Assembly (NCBI GenBank): GCA_033816765.1
Contig: CM066287.1
Span: forward strand, 3,224,001-3,288,000
Source: Nothopassalora personata
Lineage: Eukaryota > Ascomycota > Dothideomycetes > Mycosphaerellales > Mycosphaerellaceae
Reading direction: 5' to 3'
DNA length: 64,000 nt
The notes under the pieces are model-generated. The model did not search any database. It was not told the DNA's origin and was given only the letters and a program-made list of their open reading frames with translations. Shown here piece after piece: positions 18,724-30,571 of the stretch. How positions within the stretch are numbered: position 1 is the stretch's first letter; each line of letters starts with the position of its first letter. The position numbers and the translations under genes were made by a program.

Positions 18724-20564
18724 ATGCGCGTGACTGGCCTGAACACGAGAGCATTGCTCAAACGCGGAAGGAAATACACCACCAGCAGCAAATCGGTCCG
18801 CTCCGACCTCGCTGTCCCCGTCCATGACGCATCAGCAAATGGAAAGCTTGTGACTCGAAGAAAATACCTCCACCAGAGCTTGCAAAACATCGGTCAATCT
18901 GACCTAAAGTGCCACTCGCGTGGTATCTCTGGACCCTTTACTTCTTCTCTCCCCCGATTCGGTTCATCTCACAACTTCATCCGCATACCAACGGCCAGTC
19001 GCCCCGCAGCCTTGCCTGAACCTGTCATGCAGAAGCGGGACTTCTCGCAGAGCTCCAGCAGCAAGAGTCTCAATATCAACAACATCAACCCACACGTCAA
19101 GGAAGCCAAGTATGCTGTGCGCGGTGAGCTCGCGATCAAGAGTGAGCTATATCGTGCACAGCTGGCCAAGCGCGAGGGAAAAGACCTGCCTTTCGATTCA
19201 GTTATCAGTGCCAACATTGGCAACCCGCAGCAGCTCGACCAGAAGCCAATCACTTTCTTCAGACAGGTCGCGAGTTTACTCGAGAACCCGCAACTGCTCG
19301 AGCACGAGGAGGTGTTGAAGAGCAGTCTTGGATACAAGAGCGATGTGGTTGAGCGTGCAAAGACGCTGCTCAAGGATGTGAAGAGCGTTGGCGCATACTC
19401 GCAGTCGCAGGGAGCTCCTGGCATCCGACAGAGCGTGGCAGATTTCATAGAGAGGCGCGATGGCTTCCCTGCGGATCCTCAGAACATCTACCTTTGCGGA
19501 GGTGCTAGCGCTGGTGTCAACGCACTCATGAGCGTGATTTGTGCCTCGCCAAACACCGGTGTCTTGGTGCCCATACCTCAATACCCACTCTACACTGCGA
19601 CATTGAGCTTGCTCAACGCCCAAGTCGTGCCATACTATCTCAAGGAGGAGGAAGGTTGGAGCACAGATGTGAATGACATGCGGTCTGCGTTGAGGGAGGC
19701 GCAGAACAAGGGCATCGATGTTCGTGCTGTTGTCGTTATCAATCCTGGTAATCCGACTGGAGCCTCCCTCGAGGCTCAGCACATCGAGGCCGTGCTCGAA
19801 CTGGCCGCCGAAGAGAAGCTGGTGATGCTGGCAGATGAGGTATATCAGACAAACGTCTTCGAAGGCGAATTCCAGAGTTTCAAGAAGACCCTGCGACAGC
19901 TGCAAAAGAGAGACAAGAACAAGGATGGCAAGTTCGACAACGTTGAGTTAGCAAGTCTCCACAGCATCAGTAAGGGCATGGTCGGAGAGTGCGGTCATCG
20001 TGGAGGGTACTACGAGATGGTGGGCTTCGATCCAGAGGTATACACATCGTCTTCGAATTATGGGTAGAGAATACTAACCAGGAGCAGGTCGTTGCGCAAA
20101 TCTACAAGTTTGTGAGCATCATGCTCTGCCCACCAGTCATTGGACAATGCCTAGTCGAACTCATGGTCAACCCACCTAAGGAAGGAGAGCCATCGTACCC
20201 ACAGTACAGGGAGGAGTATGACACCATCTTCAACAACCTCAAAGCACGAGCACATGCACTCTACAATGCCTTCAAGGAGATGGAGGGCGTCGAGTGCCAG
20301 TACCCGCAAGGCAGCATGTACCTGTATCCCACCATCAAGCTTCCCCAGAAGGCTATCGAAGCCGCCAAGAAAGAGGGCAAGAACCCAGACGACTACTATT
20401 GTCTGAGATTACTCGATGCGACAGGAGTCTGCATTGTGCCGGGCTCAGGATTTGGGCAGCGAGAAGGAACTCTGCACTTTAGGACTACATTCTTGGCGCC
20501 TGGTACCGACTGGGTGGCGCGGATATCAGAGTTTCACAAGAACTTCATGGCAGAGTTTCGATGA
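18724..20564 (+). CDS. ALT1: Alanine aminotransferase (glutamate-pyruvate transaminase), probably mitochondrial
   Basis: Exons 18724-20037 and 20088-20564 give 596 aa. The 50-bp intron has donor GTATAC and branch ACTAAC. The first 100 or so residues are basic and Ser-rich, longer than the cytosolic form, suggesting a mitochondrial leader. The fold type I aminotransferase core starts near residue 125 (NPHVKEAKYAVRGELAIKS). Landmarks are NIGNPQQLDQKPITFFRQV, VLVPIPQYPLYTA, INPGNPTGASL, ADEVYQTNVF and the PLP-binding Lys in HSISKGMVGECGHRGG near residue 417. The reaction interconverts alanine plus 2-oxoglutarate with pyruvate plus glutamate. It lies next to Cpc1, but no Cpc1 site was seen upstream of it. 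Confidence 0.95.
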
Positions 20565-21109
20565 TGTGAACGGTGAATAGCATTTCAGCGACAGGCGTTT
20601 GGGAAGTGGTCAAGCAGTCGTGTATCTATCCCTGGGTTCTTGGATTAGAGAGGAACAGGGCGGAAATCAGGTGTCTGATCGATAGAAATACTCCTCAATT
20701 CCACCACATTTTCGAGATATGGGAGAGTGATAGCATGTGCTACATGATCTGGACACGTTCAATGTCCTTGGTCCGTGCCACGGAGGTGTACCTACTGTAG
20801 TAAGCTTCCTCGGACCCTTACAACTTTACCCTCGCTGCCCAGCTGTACAATTTGGAGAACTTCACCGTGCTTCAGCGCCTACCTCCTTCATCGCTTTGCC
20901 ACCGATCCTGTCAGCATACTGCACTTGTGGCACTCTATCACACGTGCCTCCAATTCCATATCGCACACGCACACGCCCTCCGCCACACGACAAGCCGTCG
21001 GTGAGAAGCTTCGAGAAGCGCCGCATGAACTAGTGGTCCGACTCGTCTCCCACCACATTTCGTCTCTTGTGACAGCGATATCTGCGACCCCGAACGGACA
21101 CCTGATACC
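20565..21109. other. Intergenic region upstream of the multi-KH gene
   Basis: About 545 bp with no recognisable gene. It probably holds the ALT 3' UTR and the promoter and leader of the KH-domain gene; the C/A-rich final 150 bp look like a fungal 5' leader. Confidence 0.4.
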
Positions 21110-24100
21110 ATGGCTTCCGCCGAGGCTACCGTGAACGGTGGCAGCTCCAGCCTTGAAGGCTTGTCGAATGCCGAAAAGCTGCAGCGCGCGCATGAAGAGC
21201 ACGAGGCACACAAGGCTACCGTGGAAGACGCTCCCGATGTGGATCTGCCGTCGCCTGCTGCTGCTGCTGCTGCGAACAACACCGACGTTGCCACTGCATC
21301 GGCAGACGCTGGCCCGGGCAGCAAGGCCGCGGGCAAGCAGCCAGTGCGCGATGGCCCTCCAGCCGCCGCCTCCAACAAGCCGCCCATAGACACGCAGTCG
21401 GAGGAGCTCTTCCCAGCGCTGGGTGCGCCCAAAGCTGCCGCGGCCGCCGCTCCATCAATGTGGTCGAAGAGGCCGACTGCCGTCGCGAAGCCTGCGAGCA
21501 TTGCAACGGATGGGCTCGCCAATGGCAGCACCAATGCATCTTCCCGCACCTCTACGCCAGCTTCCGGTGTGCTCACGCCAGGGTCTACCGCTCCATCCCA
21601 GCGAGGCCCAGTCCCGCAAATGTCCCTTCCCGGCCGCTACACTGAACGCATCGAACTGCCTGCAAACATGATCACCCCGAAGAAAGACCTGAAGAAGCCC
21701 GTCCAGGACATCCTTCGTGACATCAACAAGCGCTCCAAGGCTAATGTCGAGGCGAAGAGCGGCTCAGCCGGTGGGCTCATCCTCGAGGGATCTGGCCCAA
21801 CTGAGGCCGTTCGCATCGCCCTAAGAGACGCTGCTAGCCAGCTGTGCGCAAAGGTGAGAAGAACAAAGTCAGGTTCTAGAGATCTGTGCTCACGAATCTG
21901 CAGCAAAATGTCGTACTCCCCGTGCCAGCCGCCATCAAAGGCAGAATCGTCGGCAAGCAGGGCGCCACAATCCAGAACATCAGCAAAAGGTCCGGTGCCA
22001 AGATCGACATTGCGAGACAAGCGACGAACGAGCAATTGGCCGAAGATGATATTGATACTACTGTGGATGTCACTATCTCAGGTGACCCATTCGCGGTACA
22101 ACTGGCCAAGCAGGACATTCTGAGCATTGTGGATGAGCACACTTCGTCTGTCAACACTCGCCTCAAGCACATCCCAGCGGAGTACTATCCATTCTTGGGC
22201 CAGCGACTTGGCTCGCTGCAGAACGGACGTGATCTCACAATGCAGATCCCACAGTACCACCGACACCACCAGACGCCACGGGCAGCTCCGGCCAACCGCG
22301 CACCGGCTTTATTCAGTCCTCACCCCAGCCTGCCCATTCAGCTTGGTGGAGACAGACAGGCGATTGCTGACGCCAGAGATGAGATCGATCGCCATGTGCA
22401 GGAGCTTCAGCGACAGCTCACCATGGAGCAGCTGCCGGTAGAGCGCGGCAGACATCAATTCATCGTCGGAGACAGAGGAACCTCACTTGAAGACTTCCTT
22501 CAGGAAACAGGATGCTCCATTATCTTGCCATCCGACGGCGACGACACGGAGATGATCACGATTGTCGGACCGCCTAACCGGATCGACCAAGGTGTCGACA
22601 AGATCATGGACTTGGCTGGCAGCATGTCCATGGCCTCTGCGGACGTTGCCCGTCAACATGCTACAGCTTCTCGAGGTGGACAAGCTCATGCACGCAATAT
22701 TGCCCGCTACCTGCAACAACAGCAGGCTCTCCAGCAGCTAGAGCGTCTTCACAACGCCAGCATCGTCCCTGAGAGCACGGGTGCCTGGAACATTTATGCT
22801 CGTGACCCGAAGGCTGCACAAAAGGCTCGCATGGACGTCATGAACCTCGCCAGCGGTCATCCTCCTGCACGCTTCCATTCCATTGACGTCGATTCGTTCT
22901 ACCACCAGCACCTGCGCGAGCAGGCAGCTCGTCACGTCAGAGAACAGTACGGTGTGCGCATGGTCGTTCCAGATGAGCTTGACGAGGCGCCAGTACTTCT
23001 CGTGTATGAGGACCGCGTTCCATCCCCTGAGTATCAGCTGCCACGCGGCAACCCATCTGCGCAGGATGTGGCAGTATTCAAGCAGGCCCTTCACGAGGCC
23101 GAGAAGCACATTCTAGGTCTGACTAGCGACCAGCAGAACATTGTCTCCCAGGAAGTCGAGGCCCCGCCCAAGTTCCACGACAAGATCCGCCGTCACGTAG
23201 ATCGTCACCACCAATCTCTTGGCGAGGGCCGTATCCCAGTTCAGGTCAGCTACGGAGGGCAGCGCCAGCAGGGACAACGCCGCGCTGCAGGCCCTAATAT
23301 CAGCCTACGAGGTCCACAAGACCGCGTGGACGCGCTCCTACAAAGCCTGGTAGCTTTCATCGAGCAGGAGAAGCAAGATGAGCTTGAGCGAGGGTTTACT
23401 CTCAAATTCGACTTCCCGCAGAAATTCGCTAATCACCTGATTGGACGCAAGGGCGAGAATATCAACCGTCTGCGTGAGGAATTCGATGTTGACATTCAGC
23501 TCAATGACGGCAAGTGCGAGATCAAAGGTCCGGAGGCAAAGGCAAATGCTTGCAAAAAGCACATCTTGGACCTTGGCAGAAAGCTCGAAGATGAAGCAAC
23601 CCATCACATAAACATTCCCGCAAACTTCCACCGTGACCTTATTGGTGCACAAGGCAGCCAGGTCAATCGTCTCCAAGAACGTTATGGCGTTCGCGTCAAC
23701 TTTCCTCGCAGCAGACAGGCCGAAGACGATGCCTCCGTGGCCGATGATGCCGCTGGTCGTCGCAACAACCAAGCGCCCAATGAAGTTATCATTAAGGGCC
23801 CCAGCAAAGGTGCTGATGCTTGCCGTGACGAGCTTTTGAGCCTGCTACAATACGTCAAGGACAACTCTTTCACCGCAACTGTGTCAGTGGCACAAAACCA
23901 GCTGCCCTCGCTGATTGGTGCAGGTGGTAAAGAGATGGAAGCACTACGTCTCGAGACAGGCGCACAAATCGATGTGCTAAGCTCTCGTGAGGCCGCCAGT
24001 CCAGATGGCCGCGCAGAAATCAAGATCAAGGGCTCAAAGAAGGCTGTCGAAGAGGCGAAGAAGCTCATTGAGGAAAAAGCTAAGGTCTTCGACAACACAG

Positions 24101-25174
24101 TCACACGTTCATTGGACGTCGACCGCAAGCATCACCGCATCATCATCGGTCCACAAGGTACGTTGCATGGCACATCTTAATTCATCCAAGCTAACGGTGC
24201 ATGCAGGCACAAATTTGCGCAGTATAATCCAGAAGGCAGGCGGTCCCGATGACCAGCGTTTGCACAACCGCATGGTTCGCTTCCCGAAGAACGATGCTGA
24301 CGGCAATGCCATTCGTGTCGAAGGCCAGAAGTCGGTGGTCGACAGCATCTGTGCTGCCATTGAGGCCATGGTTGCAGACCAGGAGTCCCAGGTAACCGAG
24401 ATTGCCGAGGTCAAGCCTGAGAAGCACAGGCTACTCATCGGTAGAGGTGGCGAGACAAGGCGCCAGCTCGAATCACAATTCAAGGTCTCGATCAACATTC
24501 CTAGGCAGAGCGAGACTGGACCACAACGATCCCAAGTCCGCATCGCCGGTAAACCTGAGGATGTCGAGAAGGCCAAGGCTCACATCCTCGAAGTCACCAA
24601 GGACCAGGAAGGTGCTTCTCTTGATGTGCCCCGCCGGCTACACCACATTATCGCCGACAATGGCCAGTTCTTCCGCCGACTTCGCAATGACCACAAGGTC
24701 ACTGTTGATCACAATGGTCAGCGTCCTCCACCAAAGCCCTCGACGCCACAGCCAAACCGTGCCAATGGTGCATCGATGCCATTGATCACAGACGACCCAG
24801 CTGCCGGCGCAATTAGCCACTCGTGGGAGACACATGACCTTCACGCTGTCGCCGAGGATGGTGACATCCCTTGGGTACTGGCTGGTCCCTCGCCAGAGGC
24901 GGTGCAAGCAGCACGTGTCAAACTCGAGAAAGCGATTGAAGAGGCGAACAAGCAGGATACCATGGGTTTCCTCATTCTGCCAGACCCAAGAGCCTACAGG
25001 CACGTGATCGGTCATGGCGGCGCCGAGATCAACCGCATCCGCAAGCAGACCGGCACCAAGATACAGGTCCCACGCGACCAGAACAAGGGCGAGGCTATTG
25101 AAATTACAGGTGCGAAGAACGGCGTCGAGGAGGCAAGAGACATCATCCTGAAGATTGTTCAAAATAATGCATAG
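21110..25174 (+). CDS. SCP160: Vigilin/Scp160-type multi-KH RNA-binding protein
   Basis: Exons 21110-21853, 21904-24157 and 24207-25174 give 1321 aa; both introns (50 and 49 bp) have good signals (GTGAGA, GTACGT). A disordered Ala/Ser-rich amino end (about 170 residues) contains an EELFPALG motif. Repeated KH domains follow, with GxxG loops near residues 265 (GKQG), 436 (GDRG), 760 (GRKG), 828 (GAQG), 919 (GAGG), 996 (GPQG), 1077 (GRGG) and 1266 (GHGG). Other repeats lack a clear GxxG and are divergent. In yeast Scp160 is an ER- and polysome-associated RNA-binding protein affecting mRNA translation. Splicing intron 2 completes the GPQG-TNL KH loop, which supports that junction. Confidence 0.93.
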
Positions 25175-28100
25175 ATTTGACGAAGGCTACGGCAGCCAGG
25201 GATAGCACGGACGGGCAACCAGGCAGAAAGATTCGACACGGCTGATACCAATTGAGCGCGAGCATATCTTGAGCGGAAGCTTTGTGTATACTTTAAAAAG
25301 TTCAAAGTGTAGGCAGGAAAGCATTTTCTTGCTGTTGAAGCCCTCGGTCCGGACAGTAACTCTTCTACGACCGTGCGCGGATCCGCCATGGAGGATGGTT
25401 CGACGAGTTGACATTGCTGATAATGTACCGCGTAAAAGCTTCATGTGCCTGATGAGACCGTGCAAAGCCGGAGTCGTATCGAAGAGCGATTTTCAGTACG
25501 CGGCGCGGAGGTCGCTAGTCCATATGGTAGTCATGAACAGGCCTACGGAGGTAGTGGCACACACGCGGGAAGTTCCGACCTTCCTGCTTCGAGCGCAGTC
25601 GTGTAAAAGTTTGGGCATATACCTTTTGATTCATCTAACCATGCACCATAGACAGCCTTGGGTGATCGGGAATGACACGAGAAACTCCGCGGATGGGTCA
25701 TTTGCGGAACGCAACAGAGAGGATGAATCTTCGCAGACGAGTGACGGCTTATTTCCCGTGGTAGAGAGATCCGAGTGCGAGCTTGCTCAACCTCCAGCAT
25801 ATCACTGCTTTTGGCAGGTGGCCGCCTTCCTGTCCGCTAGCTACTTAAGCCCTACGAAATGGCAATGCGAATGTACGGTGCCGGCGATGGCGAAGACGGA
25901 GGCGGCCCGGAGCTTCGTACACGTCAACGAATGGGCGGCTTTCGGGGCTCCGGGTTAACCTGATTGATGCCGTAGGGAGGACTTCTGCGAACGGTTGTCA
26001 CGGCATTGCCAATGAGCTCGCGGAGATGTCATATGCATCAGTCAGGGTTGGATACATGCTTGAAGACGTTACCTGCATCATGACAGATCAGTGGGCGTCC
26101 AACGAATGACCGAGCCGGGTCCTGGTACCGATCGTGAACACGAAAGCGATGCGCTCGGCTAAACGGGTCGAGTGGTTCGCCAAAGGCTTTGTGTGAGCAG
26201 TGAGGGCTACCAGGGGTAGTCGCGTTTGGCAGTGCAGCAGCCAACATGGTGTGATATGGCTACGCCATGCTGGGGTTTATCGACGATAGAATTCTCGAAT
26301 CACAACGCCATGTGCGATCAGGCCTTGCTATACACATGAATAAGACCACCTCTAGCCCGATGGGTGGTCCCGTTCAAATGGCAATGGCAATAGTACTTAC
26401 ACCACTGTCAGCTCTGTTGATTCTGCACCGCGTATTTGACAATTATAGTGGCGGCTTGGGCGATGGCGGACATGAGTGTGCCCAGTGCAGACGATACGGC
26501 ACACCCCGGAATTGGCTTCCCTTAGCAGTAATATCGGCGGTGCGAAAATCTGGGTGATGATGCGAATGGTGTATGTAGTTTGTGCGGTCCAGCAGAGGTG
26601 ATGTCTTGAAGGTTGCGGCCGGTCTGGACTTGTCGGCCTCGGTCACGCCGCCCCATGTGTAACGTGCAATTGCATCGCGATCGTGAGTGGCTTCAAATTC
26701 TCTTTGGCACATATGTATGATATTGAGATTCATATCCGACCCTGGTTCAGAGACTTGACCACTACTGCAAAATGCTTGTCATGTGGCGATGTGAGACCTG
26801 GCCGTGATGGAATGCTATTGACGCATGCAAGTGCTCCATGCTTGAATTTCCTCATACAGTCATTGCAGACTGATATCGGCCGTATCGCGCATACATACAC
26901 GCCCCATGCTGAACGTGATCGCACCAAGTAAGGTTAACGTGCGGCGCATCCTGATTTTCAGACATATGCACAGCTTTGAAGCGAGAAATATCGGCGCATC
27001 CGTTGACTTTCGGCCGATATAGCTGAGCCTTTCAGTGCTATTGAGGAGATGGTCGGATAAGACTGAGCAATTCGCTTGTGGCAGGGTAGATGGCCGAGTA
27101 GCATTTGAAACTTGACGATGACTGGACGTCGGATGAGCGTCAGCGTGGCCGTGAGGACTAAATACTCAATGTTAAAGTGGTCGGTTGTTGCACTTGAGGG
27201 CGGAGTTGGCTGCACGGAGAATGTGCGCGGTGCGAGATGACCACCACATCTGCCACAGGGTGGCAGGACACATATAATGGCCCAGCAGGCCTCAGTCGAC
27301 TCTCCGAGACATGCTCGCGTCCAGTAGAATGCGCAACACCCGAGACAGTGATCTGTGGCAGACCATAGTACAAAATGTGTTCGCTAATGGCTCCAAGGCA
27401 CCCAATGTGTCATCATGCTGTCGGTAGATCAGGTCATCATCAGTCCTTGCTAAGCTGACCTCGATCAGGCGCACGGCACAGCACTCGAGGGCTTTCGGGT
27501 GACGCGCTGCAACAAAGCGGCTCGCGAAGGACTTTGCAGCACCGTTCACTGAAAATTTTCCGACGTTCTCAGAGGATACTGCAATCGGTGCATCGTACTG
27601 GGAGAGCTTGTGACTCCTCAGCGAAGAGGCTTGGTCCCCGGCCACTACTCGCGATGTGTTGGTGTTAGCTTCCTCAACTTAATGGAGTTCGACATGGAGC
27701 TATTCATGTCATCTTCAGGGCGAGTCGCCACGCAGTGAGAAAAGCAGGGCCACAGGATGTCTAGAGTCTAGCGGGATTTTCCATCTCTTGGTCTAGTGGC
27801 TTCGAAGGACATCCTGTATCTCGAGGTCCTGTCGGCGGCCATGGTTGGCACAGAGGCAGAGACTCCATGCCGCGTTCGCAGGCCCAATGCTGGTCGTCGT
27901 TCGCAGTCCCAATATCGGATCAGGCTCGCAAGGCAACGGTTGCGAGGCAGAATGGGAGCGGAGTCCGGGGTGTCGATGTGTTTACTGGATAGATGACGTA
28001 CGCCAGAGGCCGTGCATGGGGTTTGTAACAAGAAATGTAGGTGTCGGGGTTAAGTGAATGTAACAATGAAGATGGCAGATGGAGGATGGTGGTAGCAAGA

Positions 28101-28194
28101 TTACGATGCTGCCAAGCATAAGCATCCGCGTCACTCTCGCGTTGACCTCCTCAAATCCGTCGCCACGTTCTTCGCAAATAGCAACGCCATCGGA
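25175..28194. other. Three-kilobase gene desert
   Basis: Both strands were read. Open frames occur (for example 25269-25958 plus and 27292-27645 minus), but none shows a domain, splice-signal support or family resemblance. No terminal repeats, transposase motifs or tRNA were recognised. It could hold lineage-specific genes, decayed elements or non-coding transcripts. Confidence 0.45.
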
Positions 28195-29445
28195 ATGAAC
28201 GCGTCCATCAAAATACTGCAGCTTTTACAGCTCCCGTCGATCCTCAGATGTCGTTCGGCAGAGGTCTTGCTCCAAGGGCGTCCCTTTTCGAGCACAAGTC
28301 GACGGAAGGCTGGCCATGAAAATCCACTGGTAGGGCTGCACACTCTTTCATACCCACATGAACCATGCATTGTCTCCATTCGATAGTAACAATCCTACTG
28401 TAGGGTTTGCCACGAGCAGGAACACCTCCGAATCTTGCTGCACGCATGAAGCGAGGTACGCTCATGTCGTCATTTTCTACGTGAGACATTACCGGTATCT
28501 GAGATGAATTAGGTCTTCCCGAGAAGAGGCCCATTCGTAATGTGCGCAAAGTCATAGCAGTCAGCAGTGCCAAAGGCGGAGTAGGGAAAAGCACAATATC
28601 TACCAATCTTGCATTGGCCCTGGCTCGGCAAGGTTTCCGCGCTGGTATTCTGGACACTGACATCTACGGACCTAGCATCCCGACGCTGCTTAACGTCAGT
28701 AGTCCAAGCTCTTTCGATCGTTTCATCAGCTGATTCCAGGCAGCTGGAAGGCTTTGAGCCCGAACTTGACAGCAGCAACCGTCTTCTCCCGTTGACAGCT
28801 TATGGAATCAAGGCAATGTCCATGGGGTTTTTGGTGCCACAAGACAGTCCCATCGCCTGGAGAGGCCTCATGATACAAAAGGCAATGAATCAGCTTCTAT
28901 TCGAGGTTGCTTGGCCAGACTTGGACCTGCTGGTGCTTGACCTGCCTCCTGGCACCGGTGACGTGCAACTCACCATTACACAAAGCATTGAGCTTGATGG
29001 TAGGTCATCCGTATCTGGAGAATCGTTGAGGTACCCGCTGATCGAATCACAGGAGCCGTCATTGTGTCCACGCCGCAAGATCTTGCGCTTAGAGATGCTG
29101 TGAGGGGTGTCGAAATGTTCAAGAAGACCAAAGTGCCAATCTTTGGAATGATTCAGAACATGAGCACCTTCACTTGTACCAACTGCGGCCACACGCATGA
29201 CATTTTTGGCCTAGATGGTGAGGCTTTTCGGAGAGCTTATGGGGGAGCTTTGCTGACGACTGACAGGCACTCGCAAAAAGTGTCGCGAGCTAGGCCTGGA
29301 CCTTCTCGGTGATATACCACTGGACGGCCAGATCTGCAGTGATGCTGACGCTGGTCGACCCACCGTTATAGCACAACCCGAGTCAGTACAAGCTGCAGCC
29401 TTCGGCAACGTCGCTCAGGCACTCATGGCGAAGCTGGACTTGTAA
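28195..29445 (+). CDS. IND1: Ind1/NUBPL-type mitochondrial P-loop Fe-S protein for complex I assembly
   Basis: Six exons, 28195-28329, 28404-28455, 28513-28694, 28744-28999, 29053-29217 and 29267-29445, give 322 aa. Each junction restores the Mrp/NBP35 family sequence; introns are 49-74 bp. The amino end is a basic mitochondrial leader ending in [11 protein letters not shown]. Then come GLPRAGTPP, the deviant Walker [12 protein letters not shown] near residues 79-90, [23 protein letters not shown], and the cluster-binding CxxC (TCTNCGH) near residue 250. In yeasts with complex I and in humans this protein delivers Fe-S clusters to NADH dehydrogenase. The leader and CxxC distinguish it from cytosolic Nbp35/Cfd1. 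Acceptor 28743, rather than 28739, avoids an early stop. Confidence 0.94.
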
Positions 29446-30334
29446 CCGCATTGCGTGGTCGGCAGACAGTTTGATTGTTGATAGCAATCTCTTCCTGTTT
29501 CGAGCAACCCATCGGGAACAGCAACCCTTGACTCTCGGCCCGCTGGTAGTCTCGGATCGCGATGCTTTTACGTGAGTGCAGAATGAACCTCTATGCTCCG
29601 ACAAAGCCATTACGGCTCTGGACATGCTCGCGACGCGCTACGAGTCGATGCCGAAAGGCAACATCACAACGACAGAAGGACTCTGGGCTGCACAGGGGTA
29701 CCGAGGAGAGCGGGCTGTGCGATGCAGCACGATTAAGCTAGAGCATTGCATCAACAGCTCATGCTGCGACCACCAAAAAAGCTCGCCCAGCATCCCAGCA
29801 AACTCTGCCCTGACAAGATCTTGCAAGGCTAGATTAGGTTCAGGTGCAACCCGTACGTGTCCGTCCGATTCTAAGCATCATGCCTCGTACGAACGTCACG
29901 CCTTGTACATGGCGAGGACCTCTTCATGCGCTATTCATGCGCTCTTCATGCGCAGCTCGCATTATCCACACACCTGGACAAGAAGGTTATTGTCGTTATC
30001 ACGAACTTCACCGACTGGAATACTTCATCTCACTTAGCCACCAAGTTGCGGAATCGCTCGACGCTGAACACGTGATAAGTACGCAGTGCCGTCATGAATT
30101 TCATGGGCTCGCTTGTTACACGATGGGTTACTGCACACCCCGCAAGTAGTGATGCAAATATGAAGTGGACAATGCAGAAGTGTCGTACATTACTCCCAGC
30201 CACGGCGTTCCTGTTATCGGTGGTGATGAGTGTCCTGCGCGATCTTTTGCGGGATTAATAAACTGCGAACAGGGCGCACTAAGCTCGAAGTAGCATCGCG
30301 CCCGTCGGCGTTCGTTTGGGTCCTTTTTAATCTT

Positions 30335-30351
30335 GGGGGGGGGGGGGGGGG
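30335..30351 (+). repeat. Homopolymer of 17 G
   Basis: Seventeen consecutive G lie about 220 bp upstream of the beta-glucosidase start codon. The exact length may be unreliable in the assembly. Confidence 0.85.
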
Positions 30352-30483
30352 TACTGGATCCTGCCAGGAACCATGTACGCCGTTTCAACTCTCACGGAGA
30401 GAGTTTTTCCGAACGGAGCTATTATAGGCTGCATTGTCCACCAAGCAAACCTTTCTGATTCACCTGCGTGTCTGTGCCACAAA

Positions 30484-30502
30484 GCAGCAGCAGCAGCAGC
30501 AG
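30484..30502 (+). repeat. GCA trinucleotide microsatellite
   Basis: About six GCA units in a row lie in the 5' region of the beta-glucosidase gene, roughly 70 bp before its ATG. Confidence 0.75.
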
Positions 30503-30571
30503 GGCTTACTTCATACTTTGCTACACCACGTTCCTTTGAGCTCGCAGGCATATTCGATCACGACAGATAGC

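Larger units (their letters stand above)
29446..30571. other. Intergenic region upstream of the beta-glucosidase gene
   Basis: No supported gene over 1.1 kb. It contains a three-copy near-repeat TTCATGCGCTN around 29925-29960, a run of 17 G at 30335-30351 and a short GCA trinucleotide run at about 30484-30502. Confidence 0.45.

Noticed and set aside
25269..25958. 229-codon open frame in the gene desert
   Set aside because: No recognisable domain, uneven composition and no splice or start support; listed only as part of the desert.
29925..29960. Three TTCATGCGCTN units as a regulatory array
   Set aside because: Only three short imperfect copies; too little to separate from chance or slippage.
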